Shown here piece by piece: positions 43,958-54,874 of a DNA stretch of 64,000 nucleotides. The first letter of the stretch is position 1. Each line of letters opens with the position of its first letter. Source of the DNA: Echria macrotheca (Eukaryota; Ascomycota; Sordariomycetes; Sordariales; Schizotheciaceae); the NCBI GenBank assembly GCA_030411725.1, contig MU839846.1, forward strand, positions 248,001 to 312,000, written 5' to 3'. The position numbers and the translations under genes are program-made. The notes beneath the pieces are model-generated. The model saw only the letters and a program-made list of their open reading frames with translations. It did not search any database and was not told the origin of the DNA.

Positions 43958-46575
43958 ATGTCGTCGGCATCTCAAGCGGCCAAAACAAGGCAGCAGCCAG
44001 ACCAAAAGAAGAAGAAACCACCACCACCACCTCTTCCTCATCCTGCCACTTCACAGACAGATCCAGCAGCAACATCAGCAACGTCACAACAAACTATCAC
44101 ACCAGCACAACTCGGCTTCCTAGCGATATACAACCCCTCCCTGGGCACGACAGACGAGACAATCGACGACCAGATCGTGTACTATGCCACCATCGAGTCT
44201 TTATCTCCCTCCTCCTCTTCCAAGGGGAAAAATAGGAGGAGACGAAGGGTTTTGGGGACGGGTGGGGGGAGTGATGGTGATGATAGAAACGAAAGGTTGA
44301 GACAGGTCGGGCTGGCGCAGGGCATGGTTGAGTTTGGGAGGAGCTTCTCGGGGGGCAGGGCGGTGGATGTGGTTGAGACTGTTGGGAGTCGGGTTGTGCT
44401 GCATGAGTTGGAGCCGGGGTGGTGGGTTCTTGCTGTGAGTATTTTCTTTTTTTTTAATATGGTTGGCTTGTTTTTGATGGGATGTGGTGGTTTTGGGTGT
44501 TGTTGGGTTGGGGGGGTTTTTTGGTGTTGTTTGGTGTTGGGTGTAGATGTGCTGGGTGTGCTCGATGGGAGTGTCATGAAGCTTGCTATATCTCTTCTGC
44601 TTCATAAACTGTCATAAGCTTGCTGTATCTCTTATGCTTAATGGACTGTCATGAAGCATATCTATTTCTTTTGCTTTTTATCCTCCTACGAAAACATCAC
44701 TAACGCCACCAGTCAATCGATCTCACCCGCCTCCCCGTCGCCGGATCCAAATCCGACACCGCAGAATTCGAGTACTCATCCCGCGAGGTCAAGCCCGCCG
44801 CACTGCTCCTCCAGGATCTGCTCCGCGCCCACTCCGTCTTCCTGCTGCACCACGCCAGCAGTCTGTCGGCTCTCTTCGTCCGCACCCAGCGTGACAGATT
44901 CGTCACCGTGCTCGGCCGCTACTGGGACCTCTTCCTGTCAACCTGGAACGTGCTGCTGCACGGAAACCCCGCCTGCGGCGTGTTCGGGGGCATCAAGGTC
45001 GCCGCGTGCGGGGAGCTCGGCATCGGCGTCGGTGAGGAAGAGCGCGGTAGCGGCGAGCGGGATTTCTTCGAGGGACTCGTAGGCAGGGTCGAGGGGCTAG
45101 TCGATCTCGTCGTAGGACGGTTCGCTGGGGATGACAGCGACACAAAAGGGCAATGGCTCGGTAGCGGGGACGAACCGGGTGCCGAGGATGGGGCAGTTTT
45201 CCTGGGAGTCGGCGCTGTGTCAAGACCGTCACTGCGAGCTATCGCGTGCTGGATGGAGGATATGTATACCTGGGGCGATAATGCCTACGGGGTTGCGGAC
45301 CGGCCGAGCTCGACGCGCAGGAAGAGGCGGGCGAGGGGACAGGCGAAGGCGGCAGGTGAGGAGAGAGCAGGTGTCGACGCCCAGTCGGGCGAGGAGGGCG
45401 GGGGTATCGACAAGATCTTTAACTACCTCAAGCTGGGATACGGGACATCGTGGAGTCTGGGGAACACAACAAGCCAGGAAACAAAGGAGGGCAGTGCGAA
45501 GCCGGAAGACACCAGACCGGATGAGTCGGAGAAGGGCCGGTTCCTGATCGGGTTGACGGGGGATATCGACACTCCAGCCGAGGAACAGGACTCAGCGGCG
45601 CAACAGGACAGCGACAACGCCCGAACAATGGTCCGGACACTATCGGTCGAGCTAGAGTCGGACATGCCCGTCCCCGAGTCACAGGTGACCAGAGACTTTG
45701 GGAGCCAGGACACCGAGCTGGCCGAGCACCGCGTCGACGCCGAGGGCAATATCGTCACCAACCCGGCCCCGAGCACCATCACGGCCTTTAGCAGCCAGGA
45801 CCGCAACAAGACGGCCAAGCTGCGGGTGGTCGTGTACGCCGCCCGCCCGTTCCTGTTCGTGCTGCTCTTCGAGCCGCGCACCGACTCGCTCGCGTGGGAG
45901 GGCATGTATAGATCGTTACACAGCCAGCTGTTTGCCGTCCGCAAGGGGCTGCTCGCGTCGACGGCGTACCGCCCCGAGCGGCCTGACTCGGACGGCGCCG
46001 GGGCTGAGATTTATGATCTGGTCTGGGATCCGAGGGCGTTGACGGTTCACTCGACCGTTCCGAATATCCCGGATCCGTTTGTGCAGTCCAAGGTGTGGAC
46101 GAGGGTGGAGGCGCTGGGGACGCATGCGCAGATTTTGGGCATGTTTGCGGCTACCAGGAGCGTGACTGGGACTGGATCCGGGGGCGAGGCGGAGAGGACT
46201 TGTAAGACTAGTCGGGGGTGGTGGGTTGTTTGGAGTAGGATTCTGGAGAGGGCTTCGTCTGATTCGGCGGGGGTGTCGGATTGTGATGAGGATTCTGAGT
46301 CTGGGGAAGAGGATGAGGAGACGGATAGTGAGGATGAGGAGAAGAGTGAGAAGAGAGGAAAGGGTGTGATGGTGGTGAGCAAGGAGATTTTTTTGGTGAG
46401 GAGGGCGAGCGATAATACCGGGGGAGGTATCGGGGCTGGGCTACGGAGTGTAAGTGGAGGTGGGGGTGGTGGTGGTTCCGGGGGAGGGTGGGCCGATGGG
46501 GCGAGTCGGTTGGCGCAGGGGATTGGGGTTGATACGAGAAGGTATATTGAGGGGTTGTTGAGTTTGAACCGGTAG
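43958..46575 (+). CDS. CCZ1: Vacuolar fusion protein Ccz1
   Basis: Two exons, 43958-44434 and 44713-46575, with a 278-nt intron, giving 779 aa. The join reads WWVLA-SIDLTRLPV. The N-terminus after a Lys/Pro-rich stretch has FLAIYNPSLGTTDETIDDQIVYY-type sequence, the first longin domain of Ccz1. Next comes the segment LLQDLLRAHSVFLLHHASSL then FLSTWNVLLHGNPA, also typical. The middle is disordered. A second longin-like part lies near TAKLRVVVYAARPFLFVLLFEP, followed by the C-terminal WARL-like tail and acidic patches. Ccz1 with Mon1 is the nucleotide exchange factor for Rab7/Ypt7, needed for late-endosome and autophagosome fusion with vacuoles, so it shares a route with ATG5 in this window. 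The intron is unusually long and holds a three-copy direct repeat. Confidence 0.88.
44572..44682. repeat. Three-copy direct repeat inside the CCZ1 intron
   Basis: Units of 37-38 nt begin TGTCAT at 44572, 44610 and 44647 and share a TGTCATGAAGC...TATCTC/TTCTTTTGCTT core. The last copy is most diverged. The array fills the region between a G/T-rich stretch and the branch/acceptor region. Confidence 0.75.
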
Positions 46576-46979
46576 TTTTTTTCTTCTTTTCTCTTTTATT
46601 CTCATACATGATACAGGGGGCGTTGGTGGCATCAGCTTTGGGGGGGAAGCGGTTATGAGTGGCGACGGGATATGGGATGACGGTATATGTTTACGAATGC
46701 TGTCTAGGTAGCAACAAGTTTATCAACGAGATGGGGCCATGTCTGTGAAACTGTCTGCGAAATTGTTTGTTCTCGATGTTGACAAGGTTCATCGGGAAGT
46801 CACCGTCTGAAACAAAGGACCTCTCTCTACCAAGACCGGTCGGTGTCTTCGGGTCAACAGCATCAACCAGAGTGGGGAAGGGGCTTTGTAAAGGGAACAC
46901 TGATAAAACATCATCCGGCGGCGAAATCACGTAGTATGGAGTTGAGGAATTGTTCAAGTTCAAACCGCGCTGCGCAAAT

Positions 46980-49500
46980 TTCTTAGCTCACTCTGCTACG
47001 TAGGTACCGAACTAGCTAGGTAACTAAACTATCTGGGATGTTGAGTCTCTCTCCCATTGATTTTGTCAACTTGGATGAGACGCCGAGGCATCTATCTGAT
47101 CTTGGTATATATATACGGATTCATTCGATCGGCAAAGTCATTCTCTATTATGACCTATCTGGTATATCTCCTGTGGAATGAGTGTCGAGCAGGGCAAGTT
47201 CGTATCATACGGGAAGGTAGCTAGGTAGATGGCTGCTAATTTCTTTCCTTTCCTGCTGAATCCTTTCTTCTCTTTTTCTGTTCCTGGTCTCGGGCTTGGT
47301 TAGCTACCTACATTTAGTCATATGTCTTCCTGATTTGTGTTTAGGGCGCGTATTTGGGGCCTGTTGAAGTGACGGGTGTGATAGGTCTAGGTATTCCCGG
47401 TTGCCAGAGAGGTATGTAGCATAATGGTTAACACGGAGCAACATGTCGGTTAGGAATTTCCCATGCTAGGTATTACGGTAGCTCCTTACCTACTACCTAG
47501 GTACAATACCAAGCGCAGACAACACCGAGCTGGCCAAAGTATCTACCTATGTAAGGTCCCTTATTCTTTTCACTTTCGTGTTGGAAACAGGAAAAAAAAA
47601 GTATTGCCGCGGAAATGTGATACGTCTTTGTTTTCATCCTTGTTTTGGTGGTGGATTTGTGATGGATACGAAGCTTTCAAGAGAAGACGTTTCGGTGACC
47701 TACCTACCTAGGTAGCCGGAAAGACTACACCGATGTGTGTATGTGTGTGTTGATAACGTACCCCTGACATTCTTTCTGGTCATTTATTTTGGGAGCTGCT
47801 TACCTAGGAAGGATGCAACAAGGATACCTGAGCGATAGATGATGTAAAACACGTGCAGTGCAGTCGGGCTAGATACGTAGGTATTTGGGTTTATCCCGTA
47901 CTTTTATGCACCCTGATACCTACCGGGCAGTTGGTTCTACTGCCAGTCCGAAGATGCATCTTGAGTGTATACATATGTGATACGACGATATCTGTGGCTG
48001 TTGCTGTCGGCGGGTAGTAGGTATCTAAGATAGGAGATCCTCCGAAGAATCCCAGCTAACAGTCCCAGGGGCGACACCACAATGTTTGCTTTCCTGAATA
48101 CCTGGTAGGTAATAGACTAGAGAATGGGGAGCGTATTACCCCCTGCGGAGTGGTCTAGGTCTGTTTGCCATACCGATCAGAACGAGGGTGATGAGATCCT
48201 TACCAAAAGAGGTACGTTGTAGTGCCTTCCTTCTCCTGTGTCCGAGCCGATAAGTCTACACATTCACACAGCTCGGAGTAGCAAATTTACAAAGCGGACA
48301 TATATATACCTACCTACCTAGAGACTCCTTTACAACCCCCAGGATACATATACTCACAAGACTCGGTTACTTCCTAGAGGTGTACGGAAATGCAGTCACC
48401 ATAACCTCAAACCACAACAGATCTATCAATCTTCTTCTTCCACCCCACACAACATATCTAATCCCGAGCGAAATTTTTTTTGGGGCACTTCAGATCTCCC
48501 CTTAAAAAGAGATCTCAGAAACTATCTAGATGGCATAGCATGGGAAAGACCAATTCTCTTCTCCCCTCTCCCCCTCCCTCCAACTTATCTAGGTAACCTC
48601 TCCCTCTGTCCAACCCCAACCCAACCGCCCCAACTGTGTTCAGTTTAGCCGCCACCAAACAGCATCCCCAACACAACCTCCCCTCCAGGAGAGCAGCAGC
48701 AGATCACCCATTTTGGTTTGTAGCAAGTGTGTGAGAAGTTGTGTAAGGTGTAAGTGTAGGTACGCGCGGACACATCACTCACCACCGCCAGAAAACAAAA
48801 TATCCCGATTGATGGATTGACACACGGACGGATGTATTGAACTTCAGTATGCAGCAGAAACTTGTATAACTATTGCCGGCCGGCCGGTCGGTCGGCCGCT
48901 GGGTAAGGTACCATAGGTAGGTAGGTTGCCGCCCGCCGCCCGCCGCCCATCGGGTTGGGGTGGGTAGACTGCCGATGGCTGTGATGGCTGTGGTGGTTGT
49001 TGGTGGTGGGAATGTTACAAGAAATGCATATATGTACACATCCAACACACACATAGAGAGAATGGGGGGAAAGGGGGGGGGGGGAGACTCAAAAAAGGCT
49101 GAAGCCGGGTTGCCGGTTGGCGGGCCGGACGGAGAGGGATGCCGGCGGCTCTGAACTTGGCTCTGTTCCCTCTCGACTTGGAAGTTTTTGTCAAATCTGC
49201 GCGCAGGGTCTTTGGAAAGGAAATATTCCAGGAATAGGGATTGAATGGATGTTCTGGGTTCCAGGTTTTGAGCCTGCAGAGAGACAAAACTCGTGTGGTG
49301 TGTGGTTCATGATGTTGATCTCGTTTGGTGAATATCATTTTGGGTAGGTATCCAGGCAAGGTAAGATACCTCCCTACCTTGGTAACCGCATCAACTCCAC
49401 GAAACAGAGAGATAGATATTCCCGCCTATGGGGAGTGTACGTACCTACTTACTTCAACATCCATCCCCCAAGTCTCAGGTTTCCATTACCTACCATACCA
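46980..49500. repeat. Dispersed TAGGTA/TACCTA motif cluster
   Basis: I count about 28 matches on the given strand to TAGGTA or its complement, often overlapping (TACCTACCTAGG at 47701; TACCTACCTACCTA at about 48309; TAGGTAGGTAGG at about 48915). About 1-2 are expected for this length by chance. The units are not periodic and are not a tandem array. Confidence 0.75.
49070..49084. repeat. Poly(G) run
   Basis: About 15 G (GGGGGGAAAGGGGGGGGGGGGA context) in the CCZ1/ras-2 spacer. Confidence 0.7.
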
Positions 49501-50784
49501 AGGCTGGATATATACCGACATCTCCAAATCCCCCCTCCCCCCCCCAACCCCTGTATCCCATATATGTCCATCCATCCCCGGATGCGATCTCAGAAAATAT
49601 CTCAACACACGCACCACCTTCCTACCCCCTTTTACACAGACCACATTCACCCATCCCCCATCATCTATCAACACATCGGCCCTTTCCCCAGGGCAAAAAA
49701 AGCCGAAACCACGCCGAATGCCAAGACTCCTTCTCTCCTCTCCTCTACTGACCTAACTACACAGAGCTCACCGTGAACCGTGCTGTGCTGTCCAGTCTTG
49801 GAACGTGGGGGGTTTGACAGTTCGATCGATGGGAAGGGAGGAATCATGGATGGTGGTGGGGCTTTCACTCAGCATCAAGTCAATAATTGAAAAAAATATC
49901 TGAAAGCTCCTGTACTCCAGTAGCAGACTTCGTTCACCTAAACCATATCCAACATTGCCTCCCGCGGAAGTAAACAACCCACTACGCCAGGTAATCTTAA
50001 CAGCACTAAATGTAAACCTCACCTCTATCATCAGATATCCAGCTTACACCACGAACATGACTGTGCTCCGACTGATCACAAAATCACGATAAGCAGACGC
50101 ACCTACAGCTGCGTGACGCGTGCGTTGTCATTCACTCCTGCATGCACGCCTCAACCGCCGCTTCACGCCTTCACCATTTCACGTTCAACCACTTCACAGA
50201 ACATCAAAGAATGCATGGATATCATAGCAGTACGAGTAGCGCCCCCACAAACGTGGTGGGCAGGCTGTACCAGGCTGTTCCTAGCCCAAGATCCTCGGTG
50301 ACCGTTTGGAGCAACACGTCCCGATCCACCTCTACCCAAGGCCCATGGCCTTTCCAATTTCATCATCGTCTTGATTCTTTCCACGTCCCTCGTAAACACA
50401 TCGACCCACCACCCCCTCGCATCTGCCTCCCCCGCTCTTACTGATGTCGTGTCGGGAATAGACCGCCGACCTCAAACGGAGACCACGGGCCAACGTAGAG
50501 ACCAAGCCCAAAAGCAGAGACCCAAGACAAAAGCAAAGCATCTAAGCACGGGCGGAAACAACCGCGGCCCAAGTCAAGAAAAAAGAAGAATCGGATATTT
50601 GCGCCCCAAATGATGCCCTCTTTTGGTTCGTGCGCCATTCGCCGGTTGGAGATTCGTATGTCTGATGGTGTGAGAAATCGTAGAATATGAGCAGGAAATC
50701 CGACGGCTGTGTCGTGGCGCCGTGGCCAGCCGTTGTCGTCGGGCGTCATGCCGCCAAAAAGAAGCCAGCCGCGCAATGGTCCAT

Positions 50785-51549
50785 TCATAATACGACGCAT
50801 CGGCTCCGGCGCTCGTTCTGTTGGCGTCGGTATCGGCTCTCCTTGCCCTGCGAGCTGGGTTCCCCTCTGGACCTCTCGTGTTTGCTGCCGCCCGTGGGCG
50901 ACATGGGCGACGACGCGGCTTGGCGTTGTCTCCGCAGGATGCGCACCACATCGTAGAAGGCCTTCTCGACATTGATGCAGTTCTTGGCCGACGCCTCGAC
51001 AAACTCGCAGCCCAGCTCGCGGGCCAGGGCGTGTCCCTCCTGCGTCGACACCTCTCTGTCGGATACCCGGTCGCTCTTGTTCCCGACGAGCATTATTGGC
51101 ACGGGGGCCGATGAATTGATTGCAGCGATGGGCGAGCCGGGGTATGACGGCGACGAGGCTGTCGACTCCTTGACCCGTTGGATCTGGTGATGGAAGCGCT
51201 TGATGCGGGAGAAGGACGAGCGCGACGACACGCTGTAGACCAGAATAAAGCCCTCGCCGTCCCGGATCCACTGGTCTCGCAGGGCCGTGTACTCCTCCTG
51301 GCCGGCCGTGTCCAGCACCTCGAGCATGCAGGCCTGGTCGTCGATGACGGCCTGCTTCCGATACGAGTCTTCAATCGTCGGGTCGTACTAGAGTCGGCGT
51401 TAGCTTGTACGGAACGAGCCGATAAGGGAGGGGACTCGACGCACCGTCTCGACAAAGTGCTGCAGGCACAGCTGGATTGTCAAGGCCGTCTTGCCCACAC
51501 CGCCATCGCCGAGCACCACCAGTTTGTAGAGCACCATTTTGCCCGCCAT
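50785..51549 (-). CDS. ras-2: Ras-family GTPase, ras-2 type
   Basis: Two exons, 51549-51445 and 51387-50785, with a 57-nt intron, giving 235 aa. The start MAGKMVLYKLVVLGDGGVGKT gives the P-loop at residues 14-21. Switch I is YDPTIEDSY (36-44) and switch II DTAGQEEY with Gln65. NKSD and SAK motifs for guanine binding are intact, and the end is CVVL, a prenylation box. The effector loop is identical to classic Ras. A Ser/Pro-rich insert (SSPSYPGSP...) just before the NKxD strand is characteristic of the second fungal Ras. In Neurospora the ras-2 type controls polar growth and cell-wall integrity, and this is probably its orthologue. The C-terminal 40 residues are basic and Ser-rich. The downstream frames seen in other phases are shadows. 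Confidence 0.95.
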
Positions 51550-53286
51550 GATTGAGGAGTCGGGCTGGTCGCTGCCAGCGGAGCGGTTATCGGACGGAGA
51601 AGAGGCGGCACCCGAGCTTGGAATGAGGGGCGGTCGACGTTGTTGGAGTCAAGGCAAGGCAACCGTCGTGCGGTCGAGCGGTCGTGCGGGCAGCGTGGGC
51701 AGGCAGCTCCGTGGCTGGCCTCGCTGGTCGGCACTGGGGAAGAGAGGAGGGAGACTGAATGAGGTGGACGGGATGCGATGGAAGATGACGGACGGTAGGC
51801 AGGAATGAAAGGGTGGCAGTGGTGGCAGCAGCAGGTCGAGTTGCTGGAGGCGGAGGGCGGTGGAGCACACAGGCGGGCGGCCTTGGTCTGCCTACCTAAG
51901 CTTTGGGGACCGCAAGGGCTTGGCCTGGCTGGGGTAGGGTGGTGGTGTGTGCGCCTGGTGCAAGATACCGACGACTTTCTGGGCATGATACGGAATAAAG
52001 GGCCACCACCTGCGAAGCCGAGGCGCACAACCGATTTTATTCCTTGGCCGTGTGTGTCGCCTGGCCAGGTAATTCGGTCCCAACTGTGGTCAGAAACGAA
52101 GCAGTGATAGATGGTCCCAGACCGCTCTGCTCGCTCTTTTTTTGACTAGATACCCGCTCCCCGCCTCCTCGATAAACTAACTCTCCAACACTTTTCATCC
52201 CAGACGACGGGATGCATGCGAGATGTGCACATCACTGGGACCGACGGCGCTTGTGAGCCCCGTTCCGGCTTCTCGTCGCCTTCTCCCCGCCGGCCAGCCC
52301 CTCCACGGCCATCTGCATCGCTTTTAACTAACTAGTTACTGTCCAGACTAGCGGATGCATCCTGCTGACAGTTGGTCCCTTTTGCATGGCCGGCGGCAAC
52401 ATCCGCCGGCAGAAATCACTAACACACAACACAGTGCATCACACTCGGCGCAGCCAATCGCCGGCGCCAGCATATGGCCAGTTCGACGCCATCGCCGACA
52501 TCTGTCTCAGCGTGTTTAGCCAGGAAGGTCACTTGGACCGACGATGACGAGATCCCACAAGTTCCGATGACGAGCCGTCCTACGAGTTGAAGTTAGTTAA
52601 CAAGGCAACACAAATGGGTGCAAGCAATCAAGACAACAAATCAATCCAGCCAAACACTGTGTTTTGGAATATACTGCCCAGGTTCTATCACATTGGCTTT
52701 GCCCGAGGCTGAAAAGCCTTGACGTCTCTGCTTTCGTCACCACACGGCCGGAAGCTTGTTTGTCATGTGAAACTGGCTTGTTTGCTTCGATAGCTGTTTC
52801 GGGAAGTTCTTTGTCACTTGCAAACTATTTTTCTCTGCCGTGCTCTACAGACATGATGTTGGCTCCCCTTGAGCCAGCGCCGGCGTTGACCCATGCGAGC
52901 TGGGTATGACAAATGGCCCTCTTTGTCATGCCGTCCTTTGTCAGTCTCGGGGGCGGAGTTAGCTCCTGTCCATGAATAGGACGACCGCGGATTTCTGTTG
53001 AGTCCGAGGTGGTCATGTCAGGGGTTTATTCGGCCATCTTGTATGGTCAGTGGGTTGTGTTATTCTTGGACACTTAAGAGCCGAATTATCCTACCCTAGG
53101 GGGGTAACGACTTTTGTATGCTCCAAGGAGCATGCTCCCAGACGTCGGGCTGATGGATATCAAGTCATGAGCCGTTTCGCGGTGATGATGCCAAATTTTG
53201 ACCAGAAACCGCAAGCAAGCCGTTCCCAACGAGCTGATAACCAAGCTAACCACCCCTCGACAGGTCATAATGTATAAGAATGGCAG
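51550..53286. other. Spacer: ras-2 promoter and dehalogenase-like gene 3' flank
   Basis: About 1.7 kb. GT/CT-rich tracts lie near 51800-51960 and no credible gene is present. Confidence 0.55.
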
Positions 53287-54072
53287 TCAAGCACCAAACC
53301 GCCTAGCCACCTCCTGAACCCCCCCCTCCCCCAAGCCCACCCACACATCCACCCACGTCCTCGCCTCCTCGACTCTGCCCTCATCCCAGCCCTCCTCGCC
53401 CTCTCGCTCAACATACACCGTCCTCATGCCCCTCGCCCTCGCCGCCTCCAGATCACCAAGATGCGCCGCCACCATAGCGACCTCCCCCGGCGCCAGCTTT
53501 AGTCGCTCACACGCGCCGTCATACACGCCCGGGTTCGGCTTGTACATGCGAAAGTCCTCGGCCGAGAGAATCTCCGTAAACCCCAGCCCGCCGTGCTCAT
53601 CCAGGTCTTTGAGGAGGGACACATTCCCATTCGACAGCGTCGCCGTCCTGTAGCCTCCGTTCGCCGACAGCCGCCTGATCCCCTCGGCCGAGTCGGGCCA
53701 GGGAGTGAGAAAGTGCCACGCCCGGCTGAGGCTGGTGATTTCGTCTTCGGTGAAAACTTCCGAGAGGCCGTGCTCGGATAGGAGGTCGACGAGGGCGTCG
53801 CGGTGGAACGCGTCGATGTCGCGCCACGGCGTTTGGCCGGGGACGAAGCCGTGCGTGTAGGCGTAGTAGGCGGCGCGCCAGGCGGCTGCGAAGACGGACC
53901 AGTCGGTGGAGGCGAGGCGGGACCGGGTTGTTGGGGAGAGGGAGGGGGAAGAGAGTTTGGAAGTCGCGGCGGTGGTGAGGGCCGAGATGATGCTGGTGCG
54001 CCAGTCGACGACGGTGCCGAAGACGTCGAAGGTGAATGCTTTGACTGGGGGTGGCATCTTGTTATCCTCCAT
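53287..54072 (-). CDS. Haloacid dehalogenase-like hydrolase, type II (HAD superfamily)
   Basis: Intronless, 261 aa. It has the HAD signature FDVFGTVVDW with nucleophile Asp16, a cap region with many Trp (WSVFAAAWRAAYYAY; DAFHRDALVDLL), motif II Ser/Asn (ATLSNGNVSLL), motif III Lys (MYKPNPGVYDGA) and a late acidic motif (VAAHLGDLEAARARGM, Asp near 205). The pattern matches (S)-2-haloacid dehalogenases, which hydrolytically remove halogen from 2-haloalkanoic acids. Many fungal members have unknown physiological substrates, so the substrate is not established. A second ATG, five residues in (MPPPVK), is an alternative start. The Gly/Glu/Val-rich last 30 residues are not part of the fold core. 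Confidence 0.87.
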   Translation of the reverse strand: MEDNKMPPPVKAFTFDVFGTVVDWRTSIISALTTAATSKLSSPSLSPTTRSRLASTDWSVFAAAWRAAYYAYTHGFVPGQTPWRDIDAFHRDALVDLLSEHGLSEVFTEDEITSLSRAWHFLTPWPDSAEGIRRLSANGGYRTATLSNGNVSLLKDLDEHGGLGFTEILSAEDFRMYKPNPGVYDGACERLKLAPGEVAMVAAHLGDLEAARARGMRTVYVEREGEEGWDEGRVEEARTWVDVWVGLGEGGVQEVARRFGA

Positions 54073-54874
54073 GTGGGCTTGTTGGGCGTGGTATTCTATG
54101 TTTTATGTGGTCTGATAGGGGTAGTATATTTCTGGAGAGAGAAATACTCGGTAAGATATATATCAGTGGTCTAGAAGTAGAACTAGCACAGCACACAGCA
54201 TGTAGAACTAGAGAAGAACATCTGGTGGTGTAGTTGTTTCACAACGTAAACACAACAGCATATAAACGGTCGAGATGATGACTGAGCAAGTGAAGTTCGC
54301 GGAGTAGCTATATGCGGGGACACTATCCCGAGCGGAACCGCCCAGCCGCCGTCTCTCTAACTGGCTCACTTATACCGAACCCCGGGATGGGCAATTGACG
54401 TCAGTCCATCTCAGCTCTATTCTTTGTTTCTATTCTGTATTATTCCCCCGGAAATGCCACCACCTTTTCAAGAGATGAAATATTCCATGGAGTAAGAGAC
54501 TTGAATCGTATTCACCCTTTTTATTTCTTGGTCTGGGTGAAGCCGTTACGTATGATATTTACCCCGCCCGCGGGCGTTGGGTTGAAACCACCAGCCATCT
54601 CTGGGAATAAAACCTGCTTTGCCAAGAAATTTCTTTTCCCTCCGAGAACCTCTCCCAATCCGATCAAGTTGGTGAAAATAAAAATCAAGAGCCACCCGTC
54701 GTTAGACAATACCAGAGTTTGCCTCTAACAACCCACTCGATCATCTCAGCGCGTGACAATACCTGTCCCAGGCACCCGAGAAAGGAACCCCCGAAGAAAA
54801 CAACAACACCAACAAAACCTCACCCCAAGGAAGAATCATCACCAACCAAACAGCACCAGAGATAAAAAAAAAAG
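54073..54874. other. Divergent promoter, dehalogenase-like / six-TM protein
   Basis: About 800 bp. A and C content is high close to 54875, consistent with a leader. No specific element is claimed. Confidence 0.5.

Larger units (their letters stand above)
46576..50784. other. 4.2 kb gene-free spacer between CCZ1 and ras-2 (3' sides face each other)
   Basis: No frame here is convincing. Features are a strong excess of TAGGTA/TACCTA from about 46980 to 49500, a run of about 15 G at 49070-49084, GT-rich parts, and C-rich parts near 49530. The edges should hold both 3' UTRs. An unrecognised non-coding RNA is possible. Confidence 0.6.
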
